From contig JASANC010001251.1 in NCBI GenBank assembly GCA_030248135.1, forward strand, positions 1-25,921: a DNA stretch of 25,921 nt, read 5' to 3'. This DNA is from Theristus sp. LFF4_11. Its lineage: Eukaryota > Nematoda > Chromadorea > Monhysterida > Xyalidae. The position numbers and the translations under genes are program-made. Under the pieces are notes generated by a model. That model did no database searches. It was not told the DNA's origin and saw only the letters and a program-made list of their open reading frames with translations. Shown here in pieces: positions 1 through 24,900 of this stretch (position 1 is the first letter of the stretch; every line of letters starts with the position of its first letter).

Positions 1-1193
1 AGGAAGCGAGCAAATTTGAAAAACGCGCGCGAGAGGATAACGGCTCATATAATGCGTGATGCGCTGTCCGCTCGCTGGCGCTCGCTCGCGCATCCGCATG
101 ATTACAAGAAACGTTGGAACTTGGAACCAGAACGAACCAATTCAGGGGCTTTTCACGCTGTATTTTAGTTTATTATGAATACAACCGTCCAGTGCCAGCT
201 TGCTGTATTCACGGCTTCCCTTGATTGACGAGCATTTTGATATGACCCATTTTTTAAACGTGTCCCACTGAAATGACGTCTTGTGCCGCCAAACATGCGC
301 TTGCCGTTCACAGCAAACCAGACTTTCCGTAAAGCCGATTTCTTCCAGAAAACAAATGGTGAATGTCGAATCAGTCACACCAAACTGACATTTTAGTGCC
401 TGTACTTTGACAAACGGGCGTTTTTAAAGCAAATGACGTCATTTTAGTCCGGACACGTACGAATAAATCCACAATATTCACTGTCACTGTTGTGGTTGCG
501 GTAAAAACTGGCAGTCATATCGCTGGCATGTGACATGAATAGCATCTTTGTCTGGGAAAGCGTTGCATTTTCCACCGAAAATAACACTTCCATTCAGTCT
601 GCCCAGCGCTGTCTGGACATGTGTTAAAAAAACGAGCGAAGTTGTCGCTGTTTTTTTTTGATTACACAAACACCCAAAAGTGCATTCTCGGAAGGCCTCC
701 ATCGCGCGCAACAATAAAAAAGCTGCACATTTTCAAGGCCCCTCATTTTTGTTCATGAAATAGCATTATTTTCAACATTTTTTTTGTCTGCTCTTTGTGT
801 CTGTGTGATAAATGGACAGAATTTGTTGAGGAGTGCAGAAATGTGCGTCCGGGTTTGCAAAACACGTTCGTTCAGCTGAAAAGTTTTTCGTTTCTATCTT
901 CACCACACTCAGTTTCACTTCCTCGTTAGTATGAATATGAAGCATGCCCAGATGGCGCCTGAGCTTCTGCAGAAAAACCCAAGATTAAGAACAATCTAGA
1001 ACCACGTTTTTATGCCCATGCGCTGTTTCATGTTCAACGTGTTCATCTAGTTTCGCCGACCTTGTTTGTTTTTTCGTTCGCTGTTTGACCGCATATTGAT
1101 CGCAACATTTTTTTTGCAAATTGCCACACGATACAGCCAATCAGTGTGCGCCAACTTTGAGTTTACGTTTCCTTTCTTGTCCTCTGCGTTCAG
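1..1193. other. Non-coding 5' stretch: intron or 5' flank of the EML gene
   Basis: No supported coding exon is visible. The first 110 bases are CG-rich with short CGCTCGCT-like iterations; the rest is T-rich. The stretch ends in a good pyrimidine tract and acceptor-like TTCAG at 1189-1193, which opens the frame of the first recognised EML exon. It is therefore either an intron following an upstream EML unit or promoter/5' UTR. Small antisense frames at 142-378 and 484-714 were not accepted as genes. Confidence 0.5.
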
Positions 1194-1237
1194 CCAGTGC
1201 AGACCATCGTCCGAGCAGTGTCGACCGGAGCAGCAGC

Positions 1238-13600
<12,363 letters not shown>

Positions 13601-13843
13601 TTCAAAATGAAAGTCAATTCCAATTAAATCAGATTTGAAACCCTCGGCTGCAATGTGATTCACTTGAGGCTGTCATATTTTCCTGTCAAGTAAGCGCCCC
13701 ATGCGCGGGTTGCAATATAAGAATCTCACTTAATTTCTGTTTTCCGACTATTTTTCTATTCATGTAAATGTATTTTTGGCCGCACATCTCGTTATCTCTG
13801 TGGTGTATGCGTGTAGCGTATGCGTGTCCATGTCCACTAATGC

Positions 13844-13849
13844 AATAAA
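13844..13849 (+). terminator. Probable poly(A) signal of the EML gene
   Basis: Canonical AATAAA about 245 bp after the EML stop codon, followed by a TTTTGTG stretch. It is the first canonical hexamer I see after the stop. Confidence 0.6.
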
Positions 13850-14327
13850 ATACATTTTGTGCTTCGATCGGTCCACGATATGAAACTGAAAGTCAAACAC
13901 ACAGACAGGGTCACTCCGTCGATATTATGCGACGATATAAAAATGTAAAAATATTCCCTAGCTGATCTTCTCATGGAATCTATAATGCAAGAAAATGCTC
14001 TCACAAGTACATGCAAAATGCATTATATCTTTGCTTGGACGCCCGGGGTACACGCGCGCCCATCACTTCATTCCAGTGTCACAAATTTCTCCTGACAGCT
14101 CCAGCGCGCTGTGTGGAATGAGAAATTGCAGCGTACAGATGAGAAGGGAGAAGAACGCAAAATCCACGACACGCACGCACGCAGTCATGCGCACGCAGAG
14201 AAGACCAAAGCCCAGCAATTTCAGATGATGATCAGTCTCCAATACGATAATTATTAAACAACACATCACAACACGACACACACGCGCGTTGAGCAACAAC
14301 GACTATACGCTGCTGACCAATACAGAT

Positions 14328-14353
14328 CAGAAATTCCAGCTCTGGAATTTCTG
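14328..14353. repeat. 26-nt perfect hairpin palindrome
   Basis: CAGAAATTCCAG, a CT dinucleotide, then its exact reverse complement CTGGAATTTCTG. It lies in the intergenic region and could be a dimeric factor site or an extruding hairpin. Confidence 0.7.
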
Positions 14354-14700
14354 TCGACATGACTAGTCGTTCAAAAAAAACATGAACTGGAAATTATCAT
14401 GACGCAGGCACCAACCAGTAATTCCACAGATCAAAAAGAACTTCTGGTTTTCAATCTCACACAGTCGATTTGAATCTACTACACAGGGTCATCAACTCAG
14501 CGGTTTTTTTTCACATCACCGTCGGCAGCGAGCGCTCGTGTCGCCGCGTGCACTCCGGTGGGCGGAGTCCGACCGCCAGTGAAGTGAAATGTGAATGATG
14601 AGAGTGAAAGTGCGCGCTGCTCCGTGTGGGAAATAAATAAAAAGGTGCACACGAATGGTTAATGCATTGAAAAGAAACGCGCATAAAAGTGTATGTGCAT

Positions 14701-14706
14701 TATAAA
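14701..14706 (+). promoter_or_regulatory. TATA-like box upstream of ZSWIM
   Basis: TATAAA is followed by a GC-rich GCGCGC segment about 870 bp before the ZSWIM ATG. Weak evidence; no initiator can be identified. Confidence 0.2.
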
Positions 14707-14791
14707 CAGCGCGCACGCAGGGCGGAGCGTAGAGGGGGTGAGCCTGCGTAATAATACACAGTCGGCATTTTGTGACAACGCGTCAAATCAG

Positions 14792-14828
14792 CGTCGGGGA
14801 ATATATAGAATATTCGTCGGGGAAATAT
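14792..14828. repeat. Two-copy CGTCGGGGAATAT direct repeat
   Basis: CGTCGGGGAATAT at 14792 recurs as CGTCGGGGAAATAT at 14815, a spacing of 23 bp, in the presumed ZSWIM upstream region. It could be a paired binding site. Confidence 0.5.
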
Positions 14829-15183
14829 TCAGGTTTTCCTCGTTAAATTTGTTTTGTTTATTGAACGGAATACAGCTTATCACAAAGTTGCAGTCAAACG
14901 AACTGATACAGTTTCGAGCCATTTCTTCGCATGTCCCCATGAGCATTTTTTGCCCGGTCGAAATCGGTCGGTATGCGCCATGGGTGGGGTGCTTAGCGCT
15001 TTCGACCAAACTCGAAACAGCACACGGCCGATTTTATTGTGCGTACACACACAGCCAGGCACACACATATGTTCGACGGATCGATTGACAGGCTGACAGG
15101 CAGTGCTGCACACACACACACTGCAGAGAGACACACACAGAACGGACACGTGCGCGTGTGTGTGCGTGGTGTAGTACTACGTA

Positions 15184-15184
<1 letters not shown>

Positions 15185-15221
<37 letters not shown>
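15185..15221. repeat. (AC)n microsatellite
   Basis: Eighteen uninterrupted AC dinucleotides. It is preceded by a GT-rich arm (15150-15170) and the palindrome GTAGTACTAC (15171-15180), so the whole can fold back on itself and favours Z-DNA. Confidence 0.9.
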
Positions 15222-15223
<2 letters not shown>

Positions 15224-15407
15224 CGTGTACGCAACTGCGACTGCTGTGTGCCGTGTGCTCCTCCAGGCGCCCGTATTAGCTGTTTGCTGTTGTGCGCTCT
15301 CTGCTGTTGCTGTCTCAGTAGTCAGCCAGCGCACAGCGGGCGCGTCGCGTTCAGTGAGACAGACTCTCCAAACGGACGCCTCTTGAAAGCTAAACTTGAA
15401 TGTATAG

Positions 15408-15427
15408 CCGCTTTTCCTTTCTTTTAG
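15408..15427 (+). promoter_or_regulatory. Possible 3' splice or trans-splice acceptor in the ZSWIM leader
   Basis: A strong pyrimidine tract ending in TTTCTTTTAG lies about 143 bp before the ZSWIM ATG. It could end a 5' UTR intron or, if the host trans-splices, be a leader acceptor. Inference only. Confidence 0.3.
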
Positions 15428-15570
15428 CACCAAACACACACAAACAGCGCGCAACGCGCGATTTTCCTGGTTCGATATTGGTGCGTGTTGGCCGTCGACA
15501 TCGTGAACGATGCTATAACGGATTCATAACGCGTTGATAATCCATTCGGAAAAGCAACTACGTTGCATTC

Positions 15571-15967
15571 ATGGACGACGACACACGCGCGGCGAAACGC
15601 TGCCGTCGGAGTGGTGCGCCGGTCGGCGAGCGTTCGGCCGCCAACGACTCGGCCGTCAACAGCAACGAGCGAACCCGTCTGCCGTCGCTGCTCGACCTGG
15701 CCGCTCGCGTCACGGCCGCCCGAGTGCCGTTCCAGCACATCGAGGAGCAGTGTTCGCCGGTGCCGGAGCCGGCGCAGCGGCGCATCCTCTACTGGAGTTT
15801 CCCGCGTCACGAGCTCGACATTCGCGCGTACAGCTGCACACTGAGCGACTCGTCGAGCTCGACGACGACATCGGCCACAACGACCACCACGGACGACTCA
15901 TCGTCGGCGTTCGCGCGCGGCCTACAGTTGTACGAGCAGAACGCCATCGATCGCGCCCTGCAGATTG
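15571..15967 (+). CDS. ZSWIM5/ZSWIM6: ZSWIM exon 1
   Basis: Encodes a basic, Asn/Ser-rich N-terminus, RLPSLLDLAARVTAARVPFQHIEE, PVPEPAQRRILYWSFPRHELDI, a Ser/Thr/Asp low-complexity insertion, then FARGLQLYEQNAIDRALQIG. Vertebrate ZSWIM5/6 have [33 protein letters not shown] and FQRGIKLLESGCVENVLQVG. Ends in phase 1 before GTGCGT. Confidence 0.95.
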
Positions 15968-18900
15968 GTGCGTTTTTTTCGCTCTCTCGTTTTTTTTTTA
16001 CTTCCGTGACGTGTTTGTCTGTTTGACGTGTTGACGCGAAAGCTCTATTTTTGGCGCTCGCCACATGTGACGTTGCGCAACAACAAGCGACGGACGACGA
16101 CGACGACGACGACAATGCAACGTCATTGTGACAATCTAATCATCTCTCGTTGCATCGTTCCTTGTTTCTTGTTATGATTCAATAACAGTTATGAGTAATA
16201 AGTCTAATATTGTTGAGCTGTGTCCCCGCCACTAGTACAATCTGCGTGCTATGATGCAATTTTGGGCGCATCGTCAACCATTAAAACGTGTACAATAAAC
16301 ACGCACCGTGCGTACACAACAACAAGCTGCGTGGTTAACGAAAAGTTACATGTATTGAGTTGACGTATACGTATAAGCATTTTCTGTCTTTCTGCGTGTC
16401 TTTTTGGCCAAATGCTCTGGCGTCACACGTATGAGGCAGATGATAACAGCAGAGAATACTGAAGTTGACTGCGTCGTGTTTGATGTTGCTTTGATGCGAC
16501 TGTTAATAAAAGAGCGGGGGCAGCGAGTATTACTTTTGTCAACTTCTTTTGTGTACTGTAACCTCTATAAACAGTACATCTGCATAATCATCATAAATAA
16601 CACTAAATACACTATACACGCTTTTCGCGCATGGTGTTCTTCAATTTATAGTTATTTTGAAAAATTCGACAAACATTGTTTATCACAGCATGTGTGCGTG
16701 TGCGTATACAGAACTGGTATGTACGTGTACATGCATTGTAACGTCTTTACTTTTTTTCGGTATTTGTCACGTGTGCGAGCGTGTGCTCGCGCACAGAGGT
16801 GGTTGGTGTATTGTGGTGACTATTGTATTTTAATATTGTATGTAGACAGTGTTGTGTGAGAGAACGCGCATAGCGCAGCGTCCCTGGTATCATTATGTCG
16901 CTCTCCCACAGGTCCTTTGTATCGGTGGTGGCAGTACATTGTAGATTGAGAGAGACTGCGAGAGAGCGAGTGGCATTGCGCATTGTTTGATCTTTCTGTC
17001 TGTCTCTTTTTTCTTCTCTCGTTCTTTGCGTCATAAACGCACGAACGAACGTACAATGAGCGATAAACTCACGGTCAGTGCGCTTTCGTGCATGCGATGA
17101 TGTTGTGTTGTGTGCTGGTAAACTGAAAACATTTTCTCAATCTCTTGTCTGGCTGGAGGGAAAACTAACGAAATAACGAACGCTTTCTCAGCTGGCTTTG
17201 TCAGAAGAAATAGGAAGGAGAAAAGGCAGAGGTTGCTGAAAAGCGCAAAAAGCCAGCTGAAGATTGTAAAAGGAGCAACCGTCGAAACCAGAATCTGCGA
17301 GTGGCTGACGGCTAAGCTTGCATGCTGTGTGTGGTGTGCCTGTGTGTTTGTTTATAACAGCTTGAATTGACGCATCCGATTGGCCAATTGCAGGTTGTGC
17401 CAACACTGTGCAGCGAATCCTCATCCTCTGCAAATGCAGTGTTTTGTTTGAGAAATTCAACGTTCTTTCTCCATCGCGAACATAAGATTCGCATGTACTC
17501 TGGCTGAAACGTGCAGCCATGCGCGCCCAGCCCAGACAGCCAATCCAAGTCCCAGTTGTTGGAACCAGGGACTCGGAATGAAAACAAACGAACAACCGAA
17601 ATGTAAACGTGACAGACGCGCCGTCATTACTGGTGGTGTGTGACTCACAAAACCGAAAACAACAACCGCTCGTTCTAAAATTAACATTTCTAAGAGCTGC
17701 TTTCGGTTCTGAATCAGCTCAGCAATCTTCTGCAATCGTTGTGCGGACGGGAGGTGCACCGCGAGTTTAGTTCCGTGTCTCGTATTAGTGCAAATAGGCA
17801 GGATTGCTTTTTACTTGCTTGCTACTGCTGCTGCTGGTGCAGTTTAGTGCGTTTTGAATGTGTTACGTATGCGTTCGTGATGACGTGAGGAAGTAGTGTG
17901 TGCTCCTGTGGGCTTCGAAATGCCAAACGACTATAACTTTAAGCCGGCTTTGCCGTTACCTAACCGCAATAACACACGACTGCAAAAGCTCGACTAGCCA
18001 CACAGCACGTGTCTGCTGTTGCGTTTAGTTTGCCGGTTCAAATTCTTTTTATAAATGCTAAATTGAATATGTAAAGTTCGATTGGTTGTTTTGTTTGAAT
18101 AATGACTGTAAACCGAACACACAAGCCGGGCCGCGGGCAGCGCCATTTTTTTGAAACGCAATGTTTTTATCGCCGACGTGCGTTTTTGTTGCTGTTCGGG
18201 TTTTTGTGCCGTTTTCGTTCGAAACGTATACGAACATTATAATGGTGCATCATTCAGGTATTTTGCATCATTATTGCGTATATTTTGATTGTTATACGAG
18301 TGTGTGTGTGCATAATTGTTCTCCGCAAATGTAGTGTTTGTTGTTCGGCCTTTAACAAAATTTTGCTGGAGTGTGTATTTTCTGGCGCACCAAAGTACAC
18401 CAGAGGATTGTGCTTGCTTAGTACGCCGTCGTTATTTCCGTCGATGTGTGTGTCTGTGTGTGTTTCAGGAGGAATAAATAGGAGTGTCTACGTGTGTGTG
18501 TGTGTTTTGCTGAACTGTCAAGATCAGCAGTTTTCATTCAGTTTCGTGTGCGTCCGCTCTATGCTGTTTTGTTATCAAAAACCAGCAATCGTAAAAAAGC
18601 TGAAGCAACAGCGTCGAAAGTATGAAAAAATGGACATGGTACATGGTGAGTGTAGTTCTCTATTCAGACACACAAGAACACCACACCTACAGAATACACT
18701 CATCACATTTATTATTATTATTCGAGCTACTTTTTCTTCTTTTTCTCCACATTTTGACATTGTCTGCGTGTTTGTTGAGCTTCAATGGCGCTGCTCTGTG
18801 TGTCAGTGTCCGTGTGTGCTCGTGTTGTTGAGAATATAATGAAAATAATAATGACGAATGAAATGGAAACTGACTCGAATCGAATGAAGGGAATACAGAG

Positions 18901-21900
18901 AGAAAGCCTGACAGTGAGAGAGACAGTGAGTGAACACAAAACAGAAGCTGTGATCGCTCAAAAAACCCGACAGACAGGCAGAGCCAGACAAGCGCGTATT
19001 CAAAGCCGTGTCGGGTACTTTATTTTCTATTTTTTTGCTCGATTCGGCCACAGATACAAATACATGTACTACTTAATTTCGGACAATGAATGTTACTGGG
19101 CTGCTGCTGCTGTTGTGTTCGATTGAAGGCACTACTGCAGAGCCCGTTGGGGGTCGCCGTGTCGGGCATACGAGTGGAGGAGTGTTGTATTTCACATAAT
19201 TCGACTTCGGTATCTCCACTAGTCAAGCGTATACACTTTTTTTATCGCGCGCTCAAGCGACCCATAGGTGTATATATGGTAAATATCAAATTGCCGCACG
19301 GTCGAAAAGCACCTTTTTTAGTACTTTTCTATGTGTGCGCACAGACAACAGCACAACACTTACATTTATTTATTTGATGAATGTATGCAGCAGTTGAACG
19401 GTGCGCTAATAAACACTCGACAGTGTTGTGCACTCAGAGCAGCGCATTTTTTATGCTGCTCAGTGCGATATAAAAAAATCAACACCACCAACCAACACGC
19501 ACCACCGATGTTTAAAGACGACACTTACTGTTTCATTGTGTTTGTATGTGTGTGTGTGTGCAGCATAGCATTAAAAACGCATTTTTAATGCTGAAAAGAT
19601 ACTGCTTGACCTGCACTGTACTCTCGGCTGATGATTCGGCTGATTTGTGTTCTCCAACTGTGCGTTTTCAGGGACGTGTGGGGCGGGATGCACACAAGGG
19701 TGCAGTTTATTCAGTTTTGCGCGCGATCGCTCCTATCAGTACTTATCGGATGGGTCTGTGTGCGTTGTCCGACGGCAATAAGAGGCACCCGGCGGCTATG
19801 TGCTATCATCTTGTATGTATATATATGCGCATAGTAAATACATGTACGCACATACACAGCAGCAGCAGCAGTGATGGTAGTTGTAAATATTATGCACGGG
19901 ACGAAAATGATTATAATAATGAAATTGAAAGAGCATACACACGCACACCCTATGGGCCAGAGAATTGCAAGACGCTGGCGGTCGTGGCTCACCATGCGGT
20001 ACTCCACTGCAATACCGCGCGCCGTGCTCTCCGCTATTGATGGCGGCCTTGGGAAGTGCACTGCAGTTGTGCTGCCGCAATTCTCTGCTCTGATCTCTCG
20101 TGCTTCCGCGATCTCATCTCATCTGCATCTATGAATATCAATCCATCGCAGCAACCCAGGCAACCTCGAGAGTCGATGTCGCCTTGTATATCAGAGAGCA
20201 CACGGATGCGATAAGCAAAATTGATGTGCCCCTGTTTTACACACGAATAAAGCATGAATGCATGCGTGGCTGTCTGAAATTTACAGAGTGCACGTAATGT
20301 GAGCGAACAAGCTCACTGAGCAGGAAGAGGACATAGAGAGTGAGAGAGAGAGAGAAACAGGAGAGGGAGGCCCCGTGCTTTTGTGCCAGACGGTCACGCG
20401 GTTACATAAAGCCCAGAGGTGATTAGGGGACACGCGATCGGACACAGCGACAACACTAACAGACATTGAATGCACAAGAGGTGTATGCCGGATCGGGTCA
20501 TTTTCACGCCACATGGGATTACGCAATATGCGTGCGTGCTGTTGTCACTGAAGGGCATTGCAGCGCATGCCGTGGCATGTTGCGCAGGTACATGTAGTGC
20601 ACCACGCAAGAGAGGCTGTCAGATGCAGCGGGATTTTGTTCAACAGGCTTGCTGCGTCGTGTGAATTAATCGCATAATCCACACATCGCAAACGCACAAT
20701 GGTGTGCAGCCAGCAAAATCATTAAAACTCGGTAATTTTCAAGTGGAATTCAAGATTATGAACATCTCGTTGATTTTCAGGCTTCCATTTGAGTGGCAGT
20801 GTCCGGGCGGCCCAGTCTACTTCCGCCGGTCAACCGCGCATCTTCAGTGTGTCGCTCAGCTTCGATCGGTTCGTTTCGACGAATATTCGATTATTTTAAT
20901 TTATGTCACACAGACACCATGCAGTTTTAATCGAATCTGGTGGGTTATGGTGGGTATGTGATGCTTGTACATACTGTTCTGCCGTGACGATCGCTTGACT
21001 GACTGTTCATTAGAATTCCAAAACGAACTCAAATGTGCTATGTGAAGAGGCCTCTGATAAACCTTGTCAAAGCATTTGCTGAGGGAAATAAGAGTCTGTC
21101 AATTGTGGATGTGTGTACGTGATACAAGAAAGCTAAAACAGATCACAGAAGTTTTTGAATGCACATGTAACAAGCACTTTTGACATGTGCAAAGAGGCAT
21201 GACAATGAGAGCTTTAGCTGGGATCAGTGGCGTTGCAGTGAAGGTCATGGCAGACAGGAAAAGCTTGAAATTGTTGTCAAAGCATGGTCATGTTTATATG
21301 CATATATATTGCAGGTGCAAAATCACATCAGTACATTGCGACTGCGAAGCAGACACGGTCGACTGGTGTGAACACGTGGTTGCTCTGTGCATCTACCGAA
21401 TGCGCCAACCGGATCGAACCGTAATTCGACTGCCAATTTCAGGTAGAACCGCATTAACCGGAATGCTGCACAGTTCGAAAGGATTTGTCAATGTTTCAAA
21501 ATCGTATATCACATTCCAGAAACACTGAACAGTCTCAGTCGTGAACAGCTGCAAAAAGTGCTGCAGTATGTGATTGCCGAGCATCATGCCGCCGTACTGC
21601 CCACGGCGCAAACATTGGCGGAGGAGCTGTTGAAACCGGACAGTGGCATCAGTGCGGTCAGAGGTACGTTGGATTGCTTCCGCTTCTCAAGAAATAGTCA
21701 GACTTGTGATACCAATTGAAGTAACACAACATTAGACTTGTCGCAAGAAGTCGGTCGTTGGGTTTAACAGTGATCGACACGCTCTCCTGCAACTTCAGGA
21801 GCCCCGGATCCAACTGCCGGAGCGAGCGTCGACGCAGAGTCCAACTGGTTCTTTGACCGCGATCAGGTGCAACAAGTGGTGCGAGCGGAATTAACGCAGC

Positions 21901-24900
21901 AGCAGACAACGAAAAGCTCCGATCAGATTCGGCCGCTGTTCAACAAAGTGCGCGACATGCTGCACAGACACGACGAGAACGGGCCGCAGCTGTTACATTT
22001 GCTCACTGAAGAGTTTCTCGATTTTACTTGTGGCGGTTTGAGATTGACGACCGGCTACGACACGACGCCAAGCACCTCGGAACGCATGCAGCATCGATGG
22101 GATGAACTGAGTTGGTTTCATTTTGGTGGCCTTCAAACGTTGTTTCAAACGAAACTACTCGCAAATGCTTTGTAAACCACTGATCCAATTCACTCTCTCT
22201 ATCAAATCGTGCACTTGTTTCAGTTTCGCTTTGGGTGTGCGTGGTGTTAAATCCGTTCAGCAACGAAACAGAACGTTGGCGTCATCATCTTCGGACGTGG
22301 GCCAAACGGCCAGCGTGTCCAATTGATCCATGCCTTCCAATGCCGTCGGTCATCGGTGGCGGCGAGAATGAAGCCTCTGCAGGACCGTCGCGTGTGCCGA
22401 CCGTCTTTCAGCGTGCCATCGATGCGTCGTCGCTCAGTTGGCCGAAGGCGCTACACATGCTGATGTTGGATGAACACAGCAATTTGTGCTGTTGGAATGG
22501 TACGAGCAATATCAGCGAATCCAATTACAGAAGAACTCCGAAACGAAAAAGCAAGTTGTCTGAAGCTAGCTTCTGACTTTAGAGCCTCTGCCTGCCGCAT
22601 CAGCTCGTATTCACTGTCTGAACGTCCACGGGCATCACAAGTTGGCTACCCGACTAGCGGAGGCGATCGCAAGACGGTTGCTGGAACGCCAGAGCGACGC
22701 GAAAGATAGAACAAGAAGCACGTCAGCTGGCGTGGAGCTGTGCGGTGGCTGTCCCGACGGCGTTGAGCACAGTCTAGATCCGGGAAACGTGGTCTTTGAT
22801 GCGCTCACGTCACAGTGCACGAATGCCGCGTGTCACGCGCAAAGTGGTGCGTTCAATAAGTTGATTCCACATGTACAGTACAATGGCGAAAGTTGATGAA
22901 TTTTGTGTCCTGTGAAATTTGCGAAGCTCGCTCGACCTTTCCAGCACCCGACTCAGAGGTCGTTGATCGTCGGAAGAGTCTCGCTTTAGAAACGGGCGTC
23001 CTCTGCTTGAGCCAGCGCCGCCCGCTACCGCTGACGTTGTACGCTCGACGTGTCGCTGAGCAACGCGAACGCGAACTGATGCACAAAGTGAAAGCGGTTC
23101 CGTTGACGCCGCAGCTGCGACAAGTGCTCAAGCGACAAGCGAAGCTGCTCATGCGCGGTTAGCTTATTTTATCTATAACAATAAATGCCTTGCTACCATT
23201 ATACGATTTTTAATGAAAGTACGCTGTCGATTGTTGGCATAAATTTCAGCTGGAATATGCAGCCAATTCAATGACTCCATAAAACCGAACGTTGACTCAT
23301 CGTTGGCTTCTGTATATTCGGTAGTTTGTTATTTGTTCGAAGCACTTTTGCCCGAAGATCAAGAGCTTGCATATCAGCTTGGCATCAAAATGATCAGGTT
23401 TGTGAAATTATGGAACTGAATTTTTGACCCGAAACACAGCTGTGGTACATGACATTAATTACGCAAATGACACACTAATTTCAGTGTACCTCTCAACGAC
23501 GAGTACGCAGATGAATCCACTGATGCGCACACGCAGTCCGCGTTGACACGACATTTCAGCCAATTAGAAAATCATAAATATAAACTCATTATTATGATGA
23601 TCGTCAGTGCCAAAGGTATTCAAAATCTGTTTCTTTTTGGGGTTTAATCGGAATTGGAAATCGATAACACCCGGTTCGGCACGTCATAGAAGTTTTCATT
23701 ACAGAAGAGAAGCAACGTCTGCAGATGGTGTTACAAGCAATTCACACGTATACACGCAGTTCTTGTCTCGTGTACCGTTTAGCGCATGAGGTTAGTCCGT
23801 GTTCCCTCTCACAACTCAGCCAATATCACACTTCACTCGTTTGAATGGTGAATGGTGAATCGCTGCAATATCCCCTGTTGTAGGTTCATCGCGAAGCGAC
23901 CGCTCAGACCGAGAATACCACTGCGCAGCAAAATCTCCTGAATGCCGTGCTTGAACTTGGCCTCCAGGTAGGCATCAACGCGATACTGATGATTGCATTA
24001 TCCTGGCGACGCTCTCAAAACGTAACCCTACTGCGCAGGTTCTCCGGATGACTGTCTCAACCGGCGCCACATGGTGGCCGCGACGTGAGATGGCCGCCTG
24101 GTTGGTGCGGTGCGCGTGCGCGCTCGACTTCAACGCGCTGCTCTCGATCGTGCACAACTGGCAGCAGCTGTTCACACCGGTCGAGGCGTGCGGCAGCGTC
24201 GCGCAATTGGTCATGGCCGACAGCGTTCTGCTTCAGTTGGCCGCAAAACAACGCGATCAACTGTTGCACGCCGTGCACGCGTTGGCGTTCAACTGTACAC
24301 GCCTGAATCCGGCCGGATGCGTGCTGGCCGCGCTGACGTTATGTGAGCGCTGTGTTCTGTTTCATCAACTGATTCCGAGCAATTTGCACGGAAATCAGTT
24401 CCCGGTCTCACACGACCGCGGGCACTTTGTATCTGCACAAGGTGCCAGCATTAAAAAAACGACAACTAACAAGGTCTTTTGTTCAGGCGAATCACAGCAG
24501 TCGGCGTTCGAAAACGTCTACACGCTGTGTCTGGACGCGGCGCGACGCTGCTGTATACCGCCGAGTCAGTTGTACGCCGTCGCCAGGCATCTCGAACAAC
24601 GCAATCACACGCTGAAAGCGTACGAATCGGCGGTTGTGGCGCTCTGTCACACGCACATTGGACAGGCCGAGGAGGCGTCGCCCATAGTGCAGGTAAGCCT
24701 CGGTCATGACCAAGTCAGGACTGTTTTATTGGGGCTTTACCGCGGCTTTGGGCGTTTCGGACGACGTATCCGCGGGCAAATCCAGAAAAAACTCTTTACC
24801 GTTGTTATCTGCAGGATGTCTACTGGGCGTGCTGGTTAGGCGATCGCCTCGGCCAGTTCCAGTTGCATGCCGTCATCGAACGAGTGATCACCAACGTTAA

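Larger units (their letters stand above)
13601..15570. other. Intergenic region between EML and ZSWIM genes
   Basis: Contains the EML 3' UTR, then AT-rich and CA/GT-rich DNA leading to the ZSWIM start. No conserved coding frame. The 1.97-kb spacing argues against a nematode-style operon. Individual structures are listed separately. Confidence 0.75.
15968..20780 (+). other. ZSWIM first intron, 4.8 kb
   Basis: Between LQIG and FHLSG, in phase 1. GT/CA-rich with several microsatellites: a GAC array at 16093-16113, GT tracts at 18492-18505 and 19547-19560, a CAG run near 19858-19870 and a GA tract near 20334-20355. Open frames here are GT-repeat artefacts. No tRNA, nested gene or transposon that I can support. 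Large first introns often hold enhancers, but none can be identified from this sequence. Confidence 0.8.

Noticed and set aside
142..714. Antisense frames at 142-378 and 484-714, the first with a FLEEIG/Cys/Trp-containing peptide vaguely like a transposase N-terminus
   Set aside because: No complete motif, no terminal inverted repeats, and length within chance for this composition. A protein search of the 78-residue frame would decide.
13601..15570. An EML-ZSWIM operon
   Set aside because: The intergenic gap is almost 2 kb with its own poly(A) signal and promoter-like features; no functional link is known.
17990..18050. GGTTCAAATTC resembling a tRNA B-box
   Set aside because: No matching A-box and no cloverleaf could be drawn.
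18285..20040. Cys/Val-rich open frames in the ZSWIM first intron
   Set aside because: They are translations of GT/TG-rich low-complexity DNA with no recognisable domain and no splice support.
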